Below are positions 1-8,469 of a stretch of 32,226 bases of DNA, one piece after another. The notes beneath the pieces were generated by a model that was not told the DNA's origin, ran no database searches, and saw only the letters and a list, made by a program, of their open reading frames with translations. The translations under genes and the position numbers were made by a program. The stretch spans positions 1 to 32,226 of the forward strand of contig JAFWIE010000045.1 of the NCBI GenBank assembly GCA_017533825.1, in the 5' to 3' direction. Positions within the stretch are counted from its first letter, which is position 1; every line of letters starts with the position of its first letter. The DNA is from Atopobiaceae bacterium (GTDB lineage Bacteria; Actinomycetota; Coriobacteriia; Coriobacteriales; Atopobiaceae).

Positions 1-140
1 AAGGAGGAGCTGGTCGCCGCGCTGAAGGGGGCGATATTCGAGGAGATGGCGGCAAGGCCCGCCGAGGAGCCGTCCAGGTGCCCGAGGTGCGGGCACGCCC
101 ACGTCGTCTCAAAGGGGCGCGGCCGCGACGGCGGCAGGAG
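1..140 (+). pseudogene. 5' fragment of a zinc-ribbon transposase
   Basis: The plus-strand frame starting at base 1 reads through a short helix-like stretch into a CPRCGH zinc-knuckle and then VSKGRGRDGGRR. This is the usual start of insertion-sequence transposases with an N-terminal zinc ribbon (IS1595-like and relatives). The frame is open at the left edge. The transposase-like reading ends near base 140, where the DNA becomes the reverse complement of an IS256-type gene, so no second Cys pair and no catalytic domain follow. Family assignment rests on about 45 residues and is tentative. Confidence 0.4.
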
Positions 141-148
141 GCACCCGG

Positions 149-616
149 CGGCCTCGCGAGCAGCTCCCCGACCTCGGAGCCGAGGCTTGCGGCTATGGCG
201 CCGGCCTGGTCCTTCGACAGCCTCTCGATTCCCATCGCGCCGGCTATCTTCCGCGCCTTCCTCGTGCTCGTGCCGGTGGCGCACGTCTCCGCCACGGCGG
301 CGGCTATCGCGCGGTCGACCCTCTGGTAGCGCTCCAGCACGTCGTCGGGGAAGAAGCTGCCGATCCTCGGCTTGGGTATCCTGAGCGTCAGCGTGCCGAC
401 GCAGGTCATGAGTCTGCGCTCCCTGTAGCCGTTCCTGCTGTTCTTGGTCGCCTCGCAGAGCTGGTCGGCCTCCGCGCTCATTCTCTCGTTCACCACGCTC
501 TCCGCGAGTTGCCCCGGCAGCTCCTGGAGGCTTGTGCAGCCGTCCTCGAACCTCGGCATCGTCGCCATCCCGGCGGCGACGTCAGCCGTCCTCGCATCTG
601 CTATGCTGTTGCCCAT
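149..616 (-). pseudogene. IS256/Mutator-family transposase, N-terminal fragment
   Basis: The minus strand from an ATG at 616 encodes about 155 residues of a Mutator/IS256-type transposase. NSRNGYRERRL, then LTLRIPKPRIGSFFP, VLERYQRVDRA and TSTRKARKIAGAMGI match the conserved N-terminal half of that family in order. Just before the ATG the minus strand has a GAAAGGAAGTG stretch that can act as ribosome binding site. Homology stops near 149, before the first catalytic Asp region, although the frame stays open to base 2 by chance. The rest of the gene is missing, so this is a remnant. It lies head-to-head against the zinc-ribbon transposase fragment. Confidence 0.7.
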
Positions 617-769
617 GTTGCGGTCACTTCCTTTCTCTAGAACCTGACTTGTCGCGATTTCAGATTCTGGGCGGTGGTCGCGCCCCTTTCAAACGGCGTT
701 GCCTGCGCAGGACTTCGTCTTACACCAACTTTTACGACACGATCGTCACTGTTCCTCTTGCACGCGGAC

Positions 770-934
770 ATGCTGGCTTATCAGTCGGGATACCGGTCGT
801 ACACCGAGCTGCAGGCGTTGCCGGAGTTGTCCCCGTTTGTGCTGCATGCGAGCAAGGAGCGGCTGGTGGAGGACGAGCGGTTCTCGATTGGAAACTTTGG
901 GCGAGAGTTTACGGTGAGCTTGCGGGAGGGGTAA
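770..934 (+). pseudogene. Unrecognised ORF remnant (C-terminal-like, 54 aa)
   Basis: A plus-strand reading frame from ATG 770 to TAA 934 encodes a charged peptide with LVEDERFSIGNFGREF near its end, which looks like the tail of a real protein. No clear ribosome binding site precedes the ATG and the upstream in-frame sequence looks non-coding. It sits between the IS256 remnant and the convergent GNAT toxin gene, whose stop codon is five bases beyond. I do not recognise the family; it may be a gene end left after the IS insertions. Confidence 0.25.
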
Positions 935-939
935 GAAGG

Positions 940-1482
940 CTACCCTGTGAAATACCCAGGAGTCTGCTGGCTGCAGATCTTCCTGACATCGCTCATCTTA
1001 CAAACAAGACGCCGCTCGGCATTTGGAAGCCGACGGAAACCCCGATTCTCATACCATGGAACCAAATCGACCGTCAGTGCGTCCACGACCAGTAGACGCG
1101 ATGAGACAAACTGTGCAGAACGAAGCGCATACTGCATTGCATGATGTAGCACACGAGTGCCGCAGCCATTTCCTTGTATGTCAGTCCTCACGCCCAACTT
1201 ACCGAGGAGGGTCGCTGGTATAAGGCCATGCAACCCTCCGCGGAACTTGTTTGATACATCGTCAGGACTTATAGATGTGGCAGAAAGAGTGAAGAACGCA
1301 ACCGGTAGCCCGTTACTATCCACGCAGATGTGGGCAACGCACTCACCACGTGAAGCAGCGCTTCGTGCTGACGTCAGCAACCACTGATCGAATGCGCTCA
1401 CTCCACATCCGAAACCAATTAGACGCTCCTTGGGTATGTCGTGTATAGGGACTATACGCTCCCATGGCTGCTCAATCACCAT
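940..1482 (-). CDS. GNAT-family acetyltransferase toxin (TacT/AtaT-like)
   Basis: This 180-residue protein has the layout of the small GNAT toxins that acetylate the amino group of aminoacyl-tRNA and block translation. A FGCGVSAFDQWL segment near residue 30 matches the toxin-type FxCGxxxLDxFL start. LGKLGVRTDIQGNGCGTRVL near 110 is the acetyl-CoA pyrophosphate loop (Q-x-x-G-x-G), and VPWYENRGFRRL near 150 carries the conserved Tyr. Ordinary members pair with a ribbon-helix-helix DUF1778 antitoxin. Here the gene follows a Panacea-domain gene by only 12 bases on the same strand, so that protein is the likely antitoxin. The fold assignment is strong; the toxin role is inferred from family resemblance and context. 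Confidence 0.8.
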   Translation of the reverse strand: MVIEQPWERIVPIHDIPKERLIGFGCGVSAFDQWLLTSARSAASRGECVAHICVDSNGLPVAFFTLSATSISPDDVSNKFRGGLHGLIPATLLGKLGVRTDIQGNGCGTRVLHHAMQYALRSAQFVSSRLLVVDALTVDLVPWYENRGFRRLPNAERRLVCKMSDVRKICSQQTPGYFTG

Positions 1483-1494
1483 ACTTGCGTACTA

Positions 1495-2070
1495 CTACTC
1501 TTCGTCCAGGTAGCCCAGAAGCCAGTCATAGTCGCTCGATGTGACGTATAGCTTCTTCGGATGGTTGAAGCTAGGCACATGATGACGCCGCTGCTCCTCA
1601 TCAGAAGCAGTAAGCAAACGGGCATAGTAGCTACGCATCAACTCGTGAGAAATGACCGCCGAAGAGTTGATACCTGTAAATTGATTGAAGCATGATCGCC
1701 ATGGATCTTCGCTGTGAGTCAAGTTCTCGAGCTGCTGACCATTCATGCCGTCATATGCAGCAAGCACGACATCAATGAAAGCCATGTCCGATTCCGAGAG
1801 CATGCTCGAATTACCGGAAATGTCCGAAGGATGCACATAATACTGGTGCTGATGCTGCATCGAAACGCTGGGAACTGCGGGACCGTGCTCATATGCCTTG
1901 ACTTCTTCGGGGAAAAGCGGCCTGTCATTAACTACGAGGCTCCATGCTTGGCAGTAATAGAGGAGCTTCTGGAGTTGATACCCAGTCAGGGTACCTTTCT
2001 TCTCAAGAAGATACCTTGCCACATCAGACGCGCTGGGCTTCTTCGGTTGTGTCGTCTGCGTGTTATCCAT
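1495..2070 (-). CDS. panA: Panacea-domain (SocA-like, former DUF4065) antitoxin
   Basis: The 191-residue product carries the Panacea/SocA signature: TGYQLQKLLYYCQAWSL, then RPLFPEEVKAYEHGPAVPSV around residues 30-70. This domain is known as an antitoxin module that neutralises many unrelated toxin types, and also as a protease adaptor (SocA). The start is the ATG at 2070 after AAAGGAGGAG. It is the first gene of a two-gene operon with the GNAT toxin 12 bases downstream. A sigma70-like promoter lies 29-57 bases upstream. The C-terminal extension after residue 130 (HHVPSFNHPKKLYVTSSDY) is not a domain I recognise and could bind the toxin. The gene symbol is used for the family, not for a characterised orthologue. 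Confidence 0.82.
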   Translation of the reverse strand: MDNTQTTQPKKPSASDVARYLLEKKGTLTGYQLQKLLYYCQAWSLVVNDRPLFPEEVKAYEHGPAVPSVSMQHQHQYYVHPSDISGNSSMLSESDMAFIDVVLAAYDGMNGQQLENLTHSEDPWRSCFNQFTGINSSAVISHELMRSYYARLLTASDEEQRRHHVPSFNHPKKLYVTSSDYDWLLGYLDEE

Positions 2071-2098
2071 AGACTCCTCCTTTCCTCATAAATAGAAT

Positions 2099-2127
2099 AT
2101 ACTACCTATTTACCCGTTCACGCTCAA
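2099..2127 (-). promoter_or_regulatory. Promoter of the Panacea/GNAT operon
   Basis: On the minus strand, TTGAGC (2122-2127) is followed by exactly 17 bases and TAGTAT (2099-2104), a reasonable sigma70-type match. It lies 29 bases upstream of the antitoxin ATG. The flanking AT-rich DNA contrasts with the GC-rich surroundings. Confidence 0.5.
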
Positions 2128-2263
2128 GGAAAAACACGCTTTGGCACCAATTCACCAACCGAACGGTGCCATCGATGTCGTCAATTCCTTCTATTGAAGT
2201 CAATTTTGAACCCTTGCCTGGCACAGCGAGTACATCATACGGGACAGCAGAGACACAAATTGC
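2102..2263 (-). pseudogene. Short C-terminal-like ORF upstream of panA
   Basis: The minus strand is open from 2263 to a TAG at 2102-2104 (53 residues). It reads VPYDVLAVPGKGSKL, then IDDIDGTVRLVNW and ends in FLERERVNR. There is no ATG or GTG start with a ribosome binding site. The acidic/hydrophobic pattern looks like the tail of a real protein whose front was lost upstream of 2264, where an in-frame stop lies. Its stop codon overlaps the -10 of the panA promoter. I do not recognise the family; it could be a relic of an older gene in this toxin-antitoxin locus. Confidence 0.3.
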
Positions 2264-2371
2264 TTAACGCCTTCAATGACGGACGGCGCTATGTGGCGGC
2301 TGAATGGCTTTTATGGCAACTCGTCTTGAATATCTCCATGCGCTAGAGGAGACATTGCCCGAAATCGCTCG

Positions 2372-2686
2372 GGAGAACAACACGTCTTTTTGGGCTCGTA
2401 TGCCGGCGGCGACCTGAGCGGACGCAATCTGGACGCGCTCCTCGTGTACGGCAGCAACGATTTGGTGCTCAACCGCGAGAGCTACAACGGGGCAAAGAGC
2501 AAGCTTCCCGCAAGAGCGCGCGAATGCGAGATCGCGGGAGACAACCACGCCTACTACGGAAACTACGGCGAGCAAAAAGGCGATGGCCAGGCCTCCATTA
2601 CGCGCGAGCAGCAGCAGGAGCAAACAAGCGAGGCGCTGGTGGAGCTGGCCCTGGAAGCAGGGGAATCGGCGCAAGAGCGTTCCTAG
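2372..2686 (+). pseudogene. Alpha/beta hydrolase, C-terminal fragment
   Basis: The frame from about 2372 to the stop at 2686 encodes the last roughly 100 residues of an alpha/beta hydrolase of the Abhydrolase_5 type. LDALLVYGSND holds the acid residue of the triad, and NHAYYGNYGEQKGDG holds the catalytic His followed by the family's typical tail. The nucleophile elbow and the whole front half are absent: the same frame is closed by TGA at 2327. The DNA at 2313-2370 reads like the start of another protein (MATRLEYLHALEE) in a different frame, so a deletion junction probably lies near 2370-2385. Confidence 0.65.
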
Positions 2687-2785
2687 TCCGCGTGCCGCTG
2701 CTCGTGCAGCTGGGTGGTATGGCCGCTGGGTGGCAAGGTGTGAAGCCCTTGCGTGCTACCATCAACAAGGACGAGAGGGGCGCAT

Positions 2786-5245
2786 ATGTTTGACCTGCAA
2801 CTTGCGTTTCAAACCATAGTGATCATCGTGCTTGCCGTGGTGGTGGCCAACCTGTACATGGCCGTAAAGGCGCTGCGTGCGGAGGTGCGCGACCTTGCGG
2901 CACGGGAAGCCTCGCGCGGCGCGTCGCCGCAGCAGCAGCTGCAACCGCAGCCGCAGCAGACAAACCCGCCGCAGCCGCAACCCCAGCCCAAACCCCAGCC
3001 GGCTCCGCGGCAGGTCCCGCTGCAGGAGCCGTCCGCCCAACCCGTTTTTGCTGCCGTGGCGCAAAACAAAACCCAGGGCCCTCCGCCTCCGCGTCCCGCG
3101 ACGGCGGGCATTTCACCGGTCGTGGTGCAGGGCCCCACGCCAAACCCCGCCCAAGCAGCGCCGAGCAACGCGACAGGCGCTACCACGGCAAAGGGCGCGC
3201 CCAATCCCGCGCAACCCAAGCCCACCCGCGACCACGGCTCCCTGGAAAACGTCGTGGGCACACGCGTGCTGGGTATCATGGCGGCGCTCCTCGTTTTTGC
3301 CGGCCTCGTCTTCCTCTCCATATTGGTCATGCCCGCGCTCACAGACGAGGTCCGTTGCGCGGCCATGTTTGTGCTGAGCGGCGCCCTTGCTGCCGCCGGC
3401 GTATTTGTTACCCACAAACAAAAGACGCCCTTCTCGCAGGCGCTTCTTGGTTGCGGCCTGGGCTCGGTATTCGTATCGCTGCTCGTAGCGTATGTGCACT
3501 TTGGATTCCTGGGCTTTATCACGACTTTGGCGCTCATTCTGGCGTGGCTTTGTGTGTGCACCTACCTTGCGATGCGCTATGCCTCGGCGGCGCTCGCGGT
3601 TATCACACAGGTGGGCATGGCCACATCCGTGTGCTTTGCCTTTGCGCAGGGCATACCGCGCGGGCCGCAGTTGCCGCTGGTGGTTGTGTACCAGCTCATG
3701 GCATGCGCGATAGTGGTCGTGGGGTGCTTGCGCTCGCTCGAGCGCGGTCGTCTTGCGGGGCTCTTCGTGTCTGCCTTTGTGTCTCTTTGCGTGAGCTGGC
3801 AGGTGCTGTTTTACTACGTGATTTGGATGCCGGCGCCCTACCAGGGATTTCCCTTCCAAAGGCTGCCGTTTGTGCTAATCATGGCCACCCAGTTCGTGTG
3901 CGTGAGCGTTCTTATGCTGGTGGTGTGGGTTCTAACGTATAAGGCCCCCAAGGCAAGCAAGACGAAGCCCGCCAAGGCAACGTCTTCCAAGGCAACGCCC
4001 GCCAAGGTCACGTCCGCCATGCTCTCCACCCACATCGCAACCGAGGCACTGTGGTTTGTGGCCCTGCTCATGGACGTCTTGCTCACCGCGCTCATCGCGA
4101 TCGATAACACAAGCTTTGGCAGCAGAGTGAGCATGGCGGCGCTCATCGCCGTGGCCTGCGTGGCGGCACACTGGGTGCTGTGCGTCGTCCTCGCGCGCCA
4201 GATCCTGTCCAAAAAGCTGGCCTATATGAGCATTTACGTATGCGCGACGGTCTGCACCCTGCTTTTGGCCCTGCGCATGTTTGCCGCGCCCGCACCTGGG
4301 GTGCTCCCGCTCGTGGTGCTCGTGGCGCCGGCCCTGTGGGCGTGCGGCAAGATGATGGACGAGCCCAAGCACAAGGTCAACGCCATTGCCTTCGTTATTG
4401 CGGACGCGCTGCTCATGCTGGTGGGAGGCTACGAGGCAATCGGCCGCGACTCCCTTGTGCCGCTGGCGCCCGCGTACGTGCTTTTGCTCGACGCCCTGCT
4501 CATTGCCTGGTGGCGCACGCTGCCCGAAAAAACGCGCAAACAAATGCTGAGCTCCGCGCTCGTTGGAGGCGTATACGCCACGGAGATCTCGCTCTTCTTT
4601 GCGTGGCGGGCCTGCGTGGAACCCGCTCTTGCGGGCGTGACGGGCTTTTTGTGCACGTTGGTGCTGGTGGCAGCGCTGGCGCTCTTTGAGCCGCAGCGAC
4701 GCTGGAATTTGTCTCCGACTACGGCATACGTGCTGGCGGTAAACGAGTTCGTGGCCGTGGGGCTGTGCTCAACGAGCGTGCTGGGAAACGGTCTTCGCTG
4801 GTATGCGAGTTTGTCTGCGATCGCACCCGTGCTCGTGGTGGCTACCGCGCTCGTTGCCTTTGTGGTCGTAGCCTATCGCATGTTGCACATGGCCACGCAC
4901 GCAAAAGAGTACCAGCCGTGGGCGCAGGTGCTTGGCGGGATTGCCCTCATGCTGTGGGCGAGCTTTACGGCGCAGGGGTTCTTTCCCCCAAGCATGGAGG
5001 CCGCCATTACGGTGGTTGCGATGCTTACGGCGCTTGCGTGCATCGTGCTGGGCTTCGCGCGAAGGCTTGGCACCCTGCGGCTGTATGGTCTTGTGGCGTC
5101 CATTTTGTGCGTCCTCAAAATCGTGCTGTTCGACGCGAGCGCGGGCGACTCTGTGGGGCGCGTGATCGTGCTCATTGTGGGCGGTCTCATTTGCTTTGCC
5201 ATTAGCGCGCTTTACACCTACGCCGTGCGCAAGCTGGACGTGTAA
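2786..5245 (+). CDS. DUF2339 polytopic membrane protein
   Basis: Predicted 819 residues. The ATG at 2786 is preferred over the in-frame TTG at 2753 because GAGAGGGG precedes it and the protein then opens with a membrane helix (residues 4-26). Residues 40-150 are a Pro/Gln-rich linker. A conserved block follows (SLENVVGTRVLGIMAALLVFAG), after which the protein is almost entirely transmembrane helices to the C-terminus, as in DUF2339 proteins. Around residues 386-413 a cytoplasmic-type loop carries a Lys/Ala/Thr/Ser repeat (KATSSKATPAKVTS) that looks like a recent internal expansion. Function of the family is unknown; a role at the cell envelope is a guess. A 9-bp inverted repeat spans the stop codon. 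Confidence 0.85.
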   Translation: MFDLQLAFQTIVIIVLAVVVANLYMAVKALRAEVRDLAAREASRGASPQQQLQPQPQQTNPPQPQPQPKPQPAPRQVPLQEPSAQPVFAAVAQNKTQGPPPPRPATAGISPVVVQGPTPNPAQAAPSNATGATTAKGAPNPAQPKPTRDHGSLENVVGTRVLGIMAALLVFAGLVFLSILVMPALTDEVRCAAMFVLSGALAAAGVFVTHKQKTPFSQALLGCGLGSVFVSLLVAYVHFGFLGFITTLALILAWLCVCTYLAMRYASAALAVITQVGMATSVCFAFAQGIPRGPQLPLVVVYQLMACAIVVVGCLRSLERGRLAGLFVSAFVSLCVSWQVLFYYVIWMPAPYQGFPFQRLPFVLIMATQFVCVSVLMLVVWVLTYKAPKASKTKPAKATSSKATPAKVTSAMLSTHIATEALWFVALLMDVLLTALIAIDNTSFGSRVSMAALIAVACVAAHWVLCVVLARQILSKKLAYMSIYVCATVCTLLLALRMFAAPAPGVLPLVVLVAPALWACGKMMDEPKHKVNAIAFVIADALLMLVGGYEAIGRDSLVPLAPAYVLLLDALLIAWWRTLPEKTRKQMLSSALVGGVYATEISLFFAWRACVEPALAGVTGFLCTLVLVAALALFEPQRRWNLSPTTAYVLAVNEFVAVGLCSTSVLGNGLRWYASLSAIAPVLVVATALVAFVVVAYRMLHMATHAKEYQPWAQVLGGIALMLWASFTAQGFFPPSMEAAITVVAMLTALACIVLGFARRLGTLRLYGLVASILCVLKIVLFDASAGDSVGRVIVLIVGGLICFAISALYTYAVRKLDV

Positions 5246-5258
5246 CGCGAGCTTGCGC
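5227..5258 (+). other. Inverted repeat across the DUF2339 stop codon
   Basis: GCGCAAGCT (5227-5235) and AGCTTGCGC (5250-5258) are perfect complements around the TAA at 5243-5245. No T-tract follows, so this is a weak candidate for an intrinsic terminator or mRNA-end structure. Confidence 0.3.
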
Positions 5259-5355
5259 CCCCTGTGCTACCTCCTGCGGATTGTGCTATGCATCAGCCAT
5301 ATGCCATACAGCGAAACGCACTAAACTAAATATGTTGTGTGTTGAATGAGTATGA

Positions 5356-6869
<1,514 letters not shown>

Positions 6870-6945
6870 CAACGGCGACGACCTCGCCTAATTGGCCATT
6901 TTGGCCATTGGGGCTTGTCCTTTTTGGCCAAAAATCACCTAAGGA

Positions 6946-6978
6946 GGGCCGTGGTTTATTGCCACGGCCCTTTTTTTT
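6946..6978 (+). terminator. Rho-independent terminator after the GH1 gene
   Basis: A perfect 9-bp stem, GGGCCGTGG (6946-6954) with CCACGGCCC (6962-6970), and a 7-base loop are followed by eight T residues (6971-6978). The orientation fits transcription from the GH1 gene. Just upstream, TTTTTGGCCAAAAA (6921-6934) is a separate perfect palindrome. Confidence 0.92.
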
Positions 6979-7095
6979 GCGCGAACCAAAGGGGCGGGGT
7001 CAAGGGGGCGGGGTTTTGTCTCACCCGGCAATGTTGCGCAACAGATTCCTGGCATTGCGAAGCATAGTAGTGTCACCAAAAAGAACCACCAACGG

Positions 7096-7371
7096 GTGGG
7101 CGAGAGGCGAAGGGTGACATCATGGCAGGGATCTTTGGCGCAAGCGCGCTCAAACACAAACAGCGAGCAGGCCGTCGCATATCTTGAGTGCCCCGTATGC
7201 AGAACCAGGGCCGATCTCGGCAAAACGCACTGCGACGTGTGCGCCATGGAACTCGGTGAGGAAAACATAAAGCGCCATGCATATCGCAGCCCCAGAACTC
7301 TCTTTGGACTTGCCACGCTGCTGGGGGCAAGGCAGGAATCGCTTCGCGTGGCCCAGCAGGCAATGGTGTGA
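7096..7371 (+). CDS. Small zinc-ribbon protein (possibly frameshifted)
   Basis: The frame encodes up to 91 residues with a CPVC-x10-CDVC zinc ribbon in the middle, followed by a basic helix-like tail. The product is not a family I can name. The start is uncertain: GTG 7096 has no good ribosome binding site. A better start, ATG 7121 after GAAGGGTGACATC, lies in a different frame and reads MAGIFGASALKHKQ before a stop. That stretch looks like a natural N-terminus, so a single-base frameshift near 7160 probably separates it from the zinc ribbon. The gene may therefore be decayed or contain a sequencing error. It sits alone between a terminator and a palindromic repeat. Confidence 0.4.
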   Translation: MGERRRVTSWQGSLAQARSNTNSEQAVAYLECPVCRTRADLGKTHCDVCAMELGEENIKRHAYRSPRTLFGLATLLGARQESLRVAQQAMV

Positions 7372-7388
7372 GTCAAGAGCGAGCCGGG

Positions 7389-7428
7389 GGGACAGGGGCC
7401 TTGGACTCAGAGTCAAAGTACTTGTCCC
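7389..7428. repeat. Degenerate 40-bp palindromic intergenic repeat
   Basis: GGGACA (7389-7394) and TGTCCC (7423-7428) bound an imperfect palindrome centred on GACTCAGAGTC (7404-7414). It sits 50 bases upstream of the flavodoxin-fold gene. The shape resembles REP-like elements rather than an operator, but an operator cannot be excluded. Confidence 0.5.
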
Positions 7429-7478
7429 TAACTCATGCGATAATCCCCCTATGCGTTATGACGTGAGAGGGGATTGCC

Positions 7479-8111
7479 ATGACAAAGAACATCGTCGTTG
7501 TGAACGCGGGACCGCGCAAGGGTTGGAACACCGACACCCTGCTGAGCGAGGCGGCAGCTGGCGCCGAGGAGGCAGGCGCCACCATCCAGCGCTTTGACCT
7601 CTTTCGTTTGGAGCGCTACACCGGCTGCATCTCGTGCTTTGGCTGCAAGCGCGAGAGAAACGCCGGTCGCTGCATTTGTCGCGATGCGCTCAGGCCGGTG
7701 CTCGACGCCATTCGCGAGGCCGATGGTCTCATTATGGGGTCGCCCAACTACCTGGGCGAGATGACCGCGTCGTTCCGCGCGCTTTACGAGCGCCTCATCT
7801 TCCAAAACCTCACGTACAACAAGGAGCGCCCGTGCTGCAACGAGCGGCCCATCCCCGTGCTCCTCATTATGACGAGCAACGCGCCGGACACCGCCTATGC
7901 GGGCCTCGTGGATAACTACGAGCAAACGCTCTCGCACTTTGTGGGACCCACCAAGACCTTTGTGGCCGGTAACACGCTGCAGCTCAAGGACTATGACAAA
8001 ACCGATTGGCCGTGGACGATGTTCGACCCGGAGGCAAAGCAGCGCCGCCACGAAAAGGTGTTTCCCCAGGAGCGCGAAAAGGCGCACGACTTGGGATTCG
8101 CGCTCGTGTAA
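7479..8111 (+). CDS. Flavodoxin-fold NAD(P)H-dependent oxidoreductase
   Basis: Predicted 210 residues. The start IVVVNAGPRKGWNTDTLL is the FMN-binding loop of the NADPH-dependent FMN reductase/flavodoxin superfamily, and GSPNYLGEMTASFRALYER is the second conserved FMN/dimer segment near residue 90. Residues 50-65 hold a compact Cys cluster, C-x2-C-x2-C-x8-C, close to the CX2CX2CX4-7C motif of iron-sulfur flavoproteins. A cluster-binding role is possible but the last spacing is longer than usual. The ATG at 7479 follows GAGAGGGG. It is likely a cytoplasmic electron-transfer or quinone/nitro-reductase-like enzyme; the substrate is unknown. Monocistronic. Confidence 0.82.
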   Translation: MTKNIVVVNAGPRKGWNTDTLLSEAAAGAEEAGATIQRFDLFRLERYTGCISCFGCKRERNAGRCICRDALRPVLDAIREADGLIMGSPNYLGEMTASFRALYERLIFQNLTYNKERPCCNERPIPVLLIMTSNAPDTAYAGLVDNYEQTLSHFVGPTKTFVAGNTLQLKDYDKTDWPWTMFDPEAKQRRHEKVFPQEREKAHDLGFALV

Positions 8112-8218
8112 AAGAAGGGGGTCTGGGGGCGTCTCGATTCTGGGTTAAGGCGCCTGCCCCCTTGCGCGGCTCCTGACTCGGCCCATTACAGTATTCCTAG
8201 CCTGAAATCAAGGGTTCT

Positions 8219-8469
8219 TTGATGAAAAAGCGACGACGGTCCTATCATCTCCTACGGCCCTTGGAAATAGGGCTGCTGGCCGACCGTCCCAGGACGGCCC
8301 TTCGCCCCTGCCTCTGCGAAGGCCCGGGGGGTGTTGCCGCCTGGGATCGGTGGTCCGCACGGGGACGACTGATAGGGACCTGCCGGGCAGCTCGCTGCGA
8401 CGGCCAAGTAATGTGGGTGTCGGCCCTTGCGGAGACGGCGGTCAGCCGCACACGGAGGAGGATACCAAA
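8219..8469 (+). ncRNA. Candidate bridge RNA / structured left end of the IS110 element
   Basis: The roughly 250 bases before the IS110 transposase ATG do not look coding and are rich in hairpins. CCGTC-CCAG-GACGG (8284-8297) is immediately followed by CCTTCGC (8299-8305) with GCGAAGG (8316-8322) around a 10-base loop. IS110 elements are known to encode a bridge RNA in a non-coding end, whose internal loops pair with donor and target DNA. Position and structure fit that role. I cannot define the element ends or assign loops from one copy. Confidence 0.45.

Noticed and set aside
2809..3561. Long minus-strand ORFs (up to 250 residues) opposite the DUF2339 gene
   Set aside because: They are Cys/Gly/Arg-rich antisense readings of the Pro/Gln linker and membrane region, with no family motif or ribosome binding site.
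7420..7455. Possible promoter with GATAAT before the flavodoxin-fold gene
   Set aside because: No -35 hexamer at the right distance, and the sequence overlaps a palindromic repeat.
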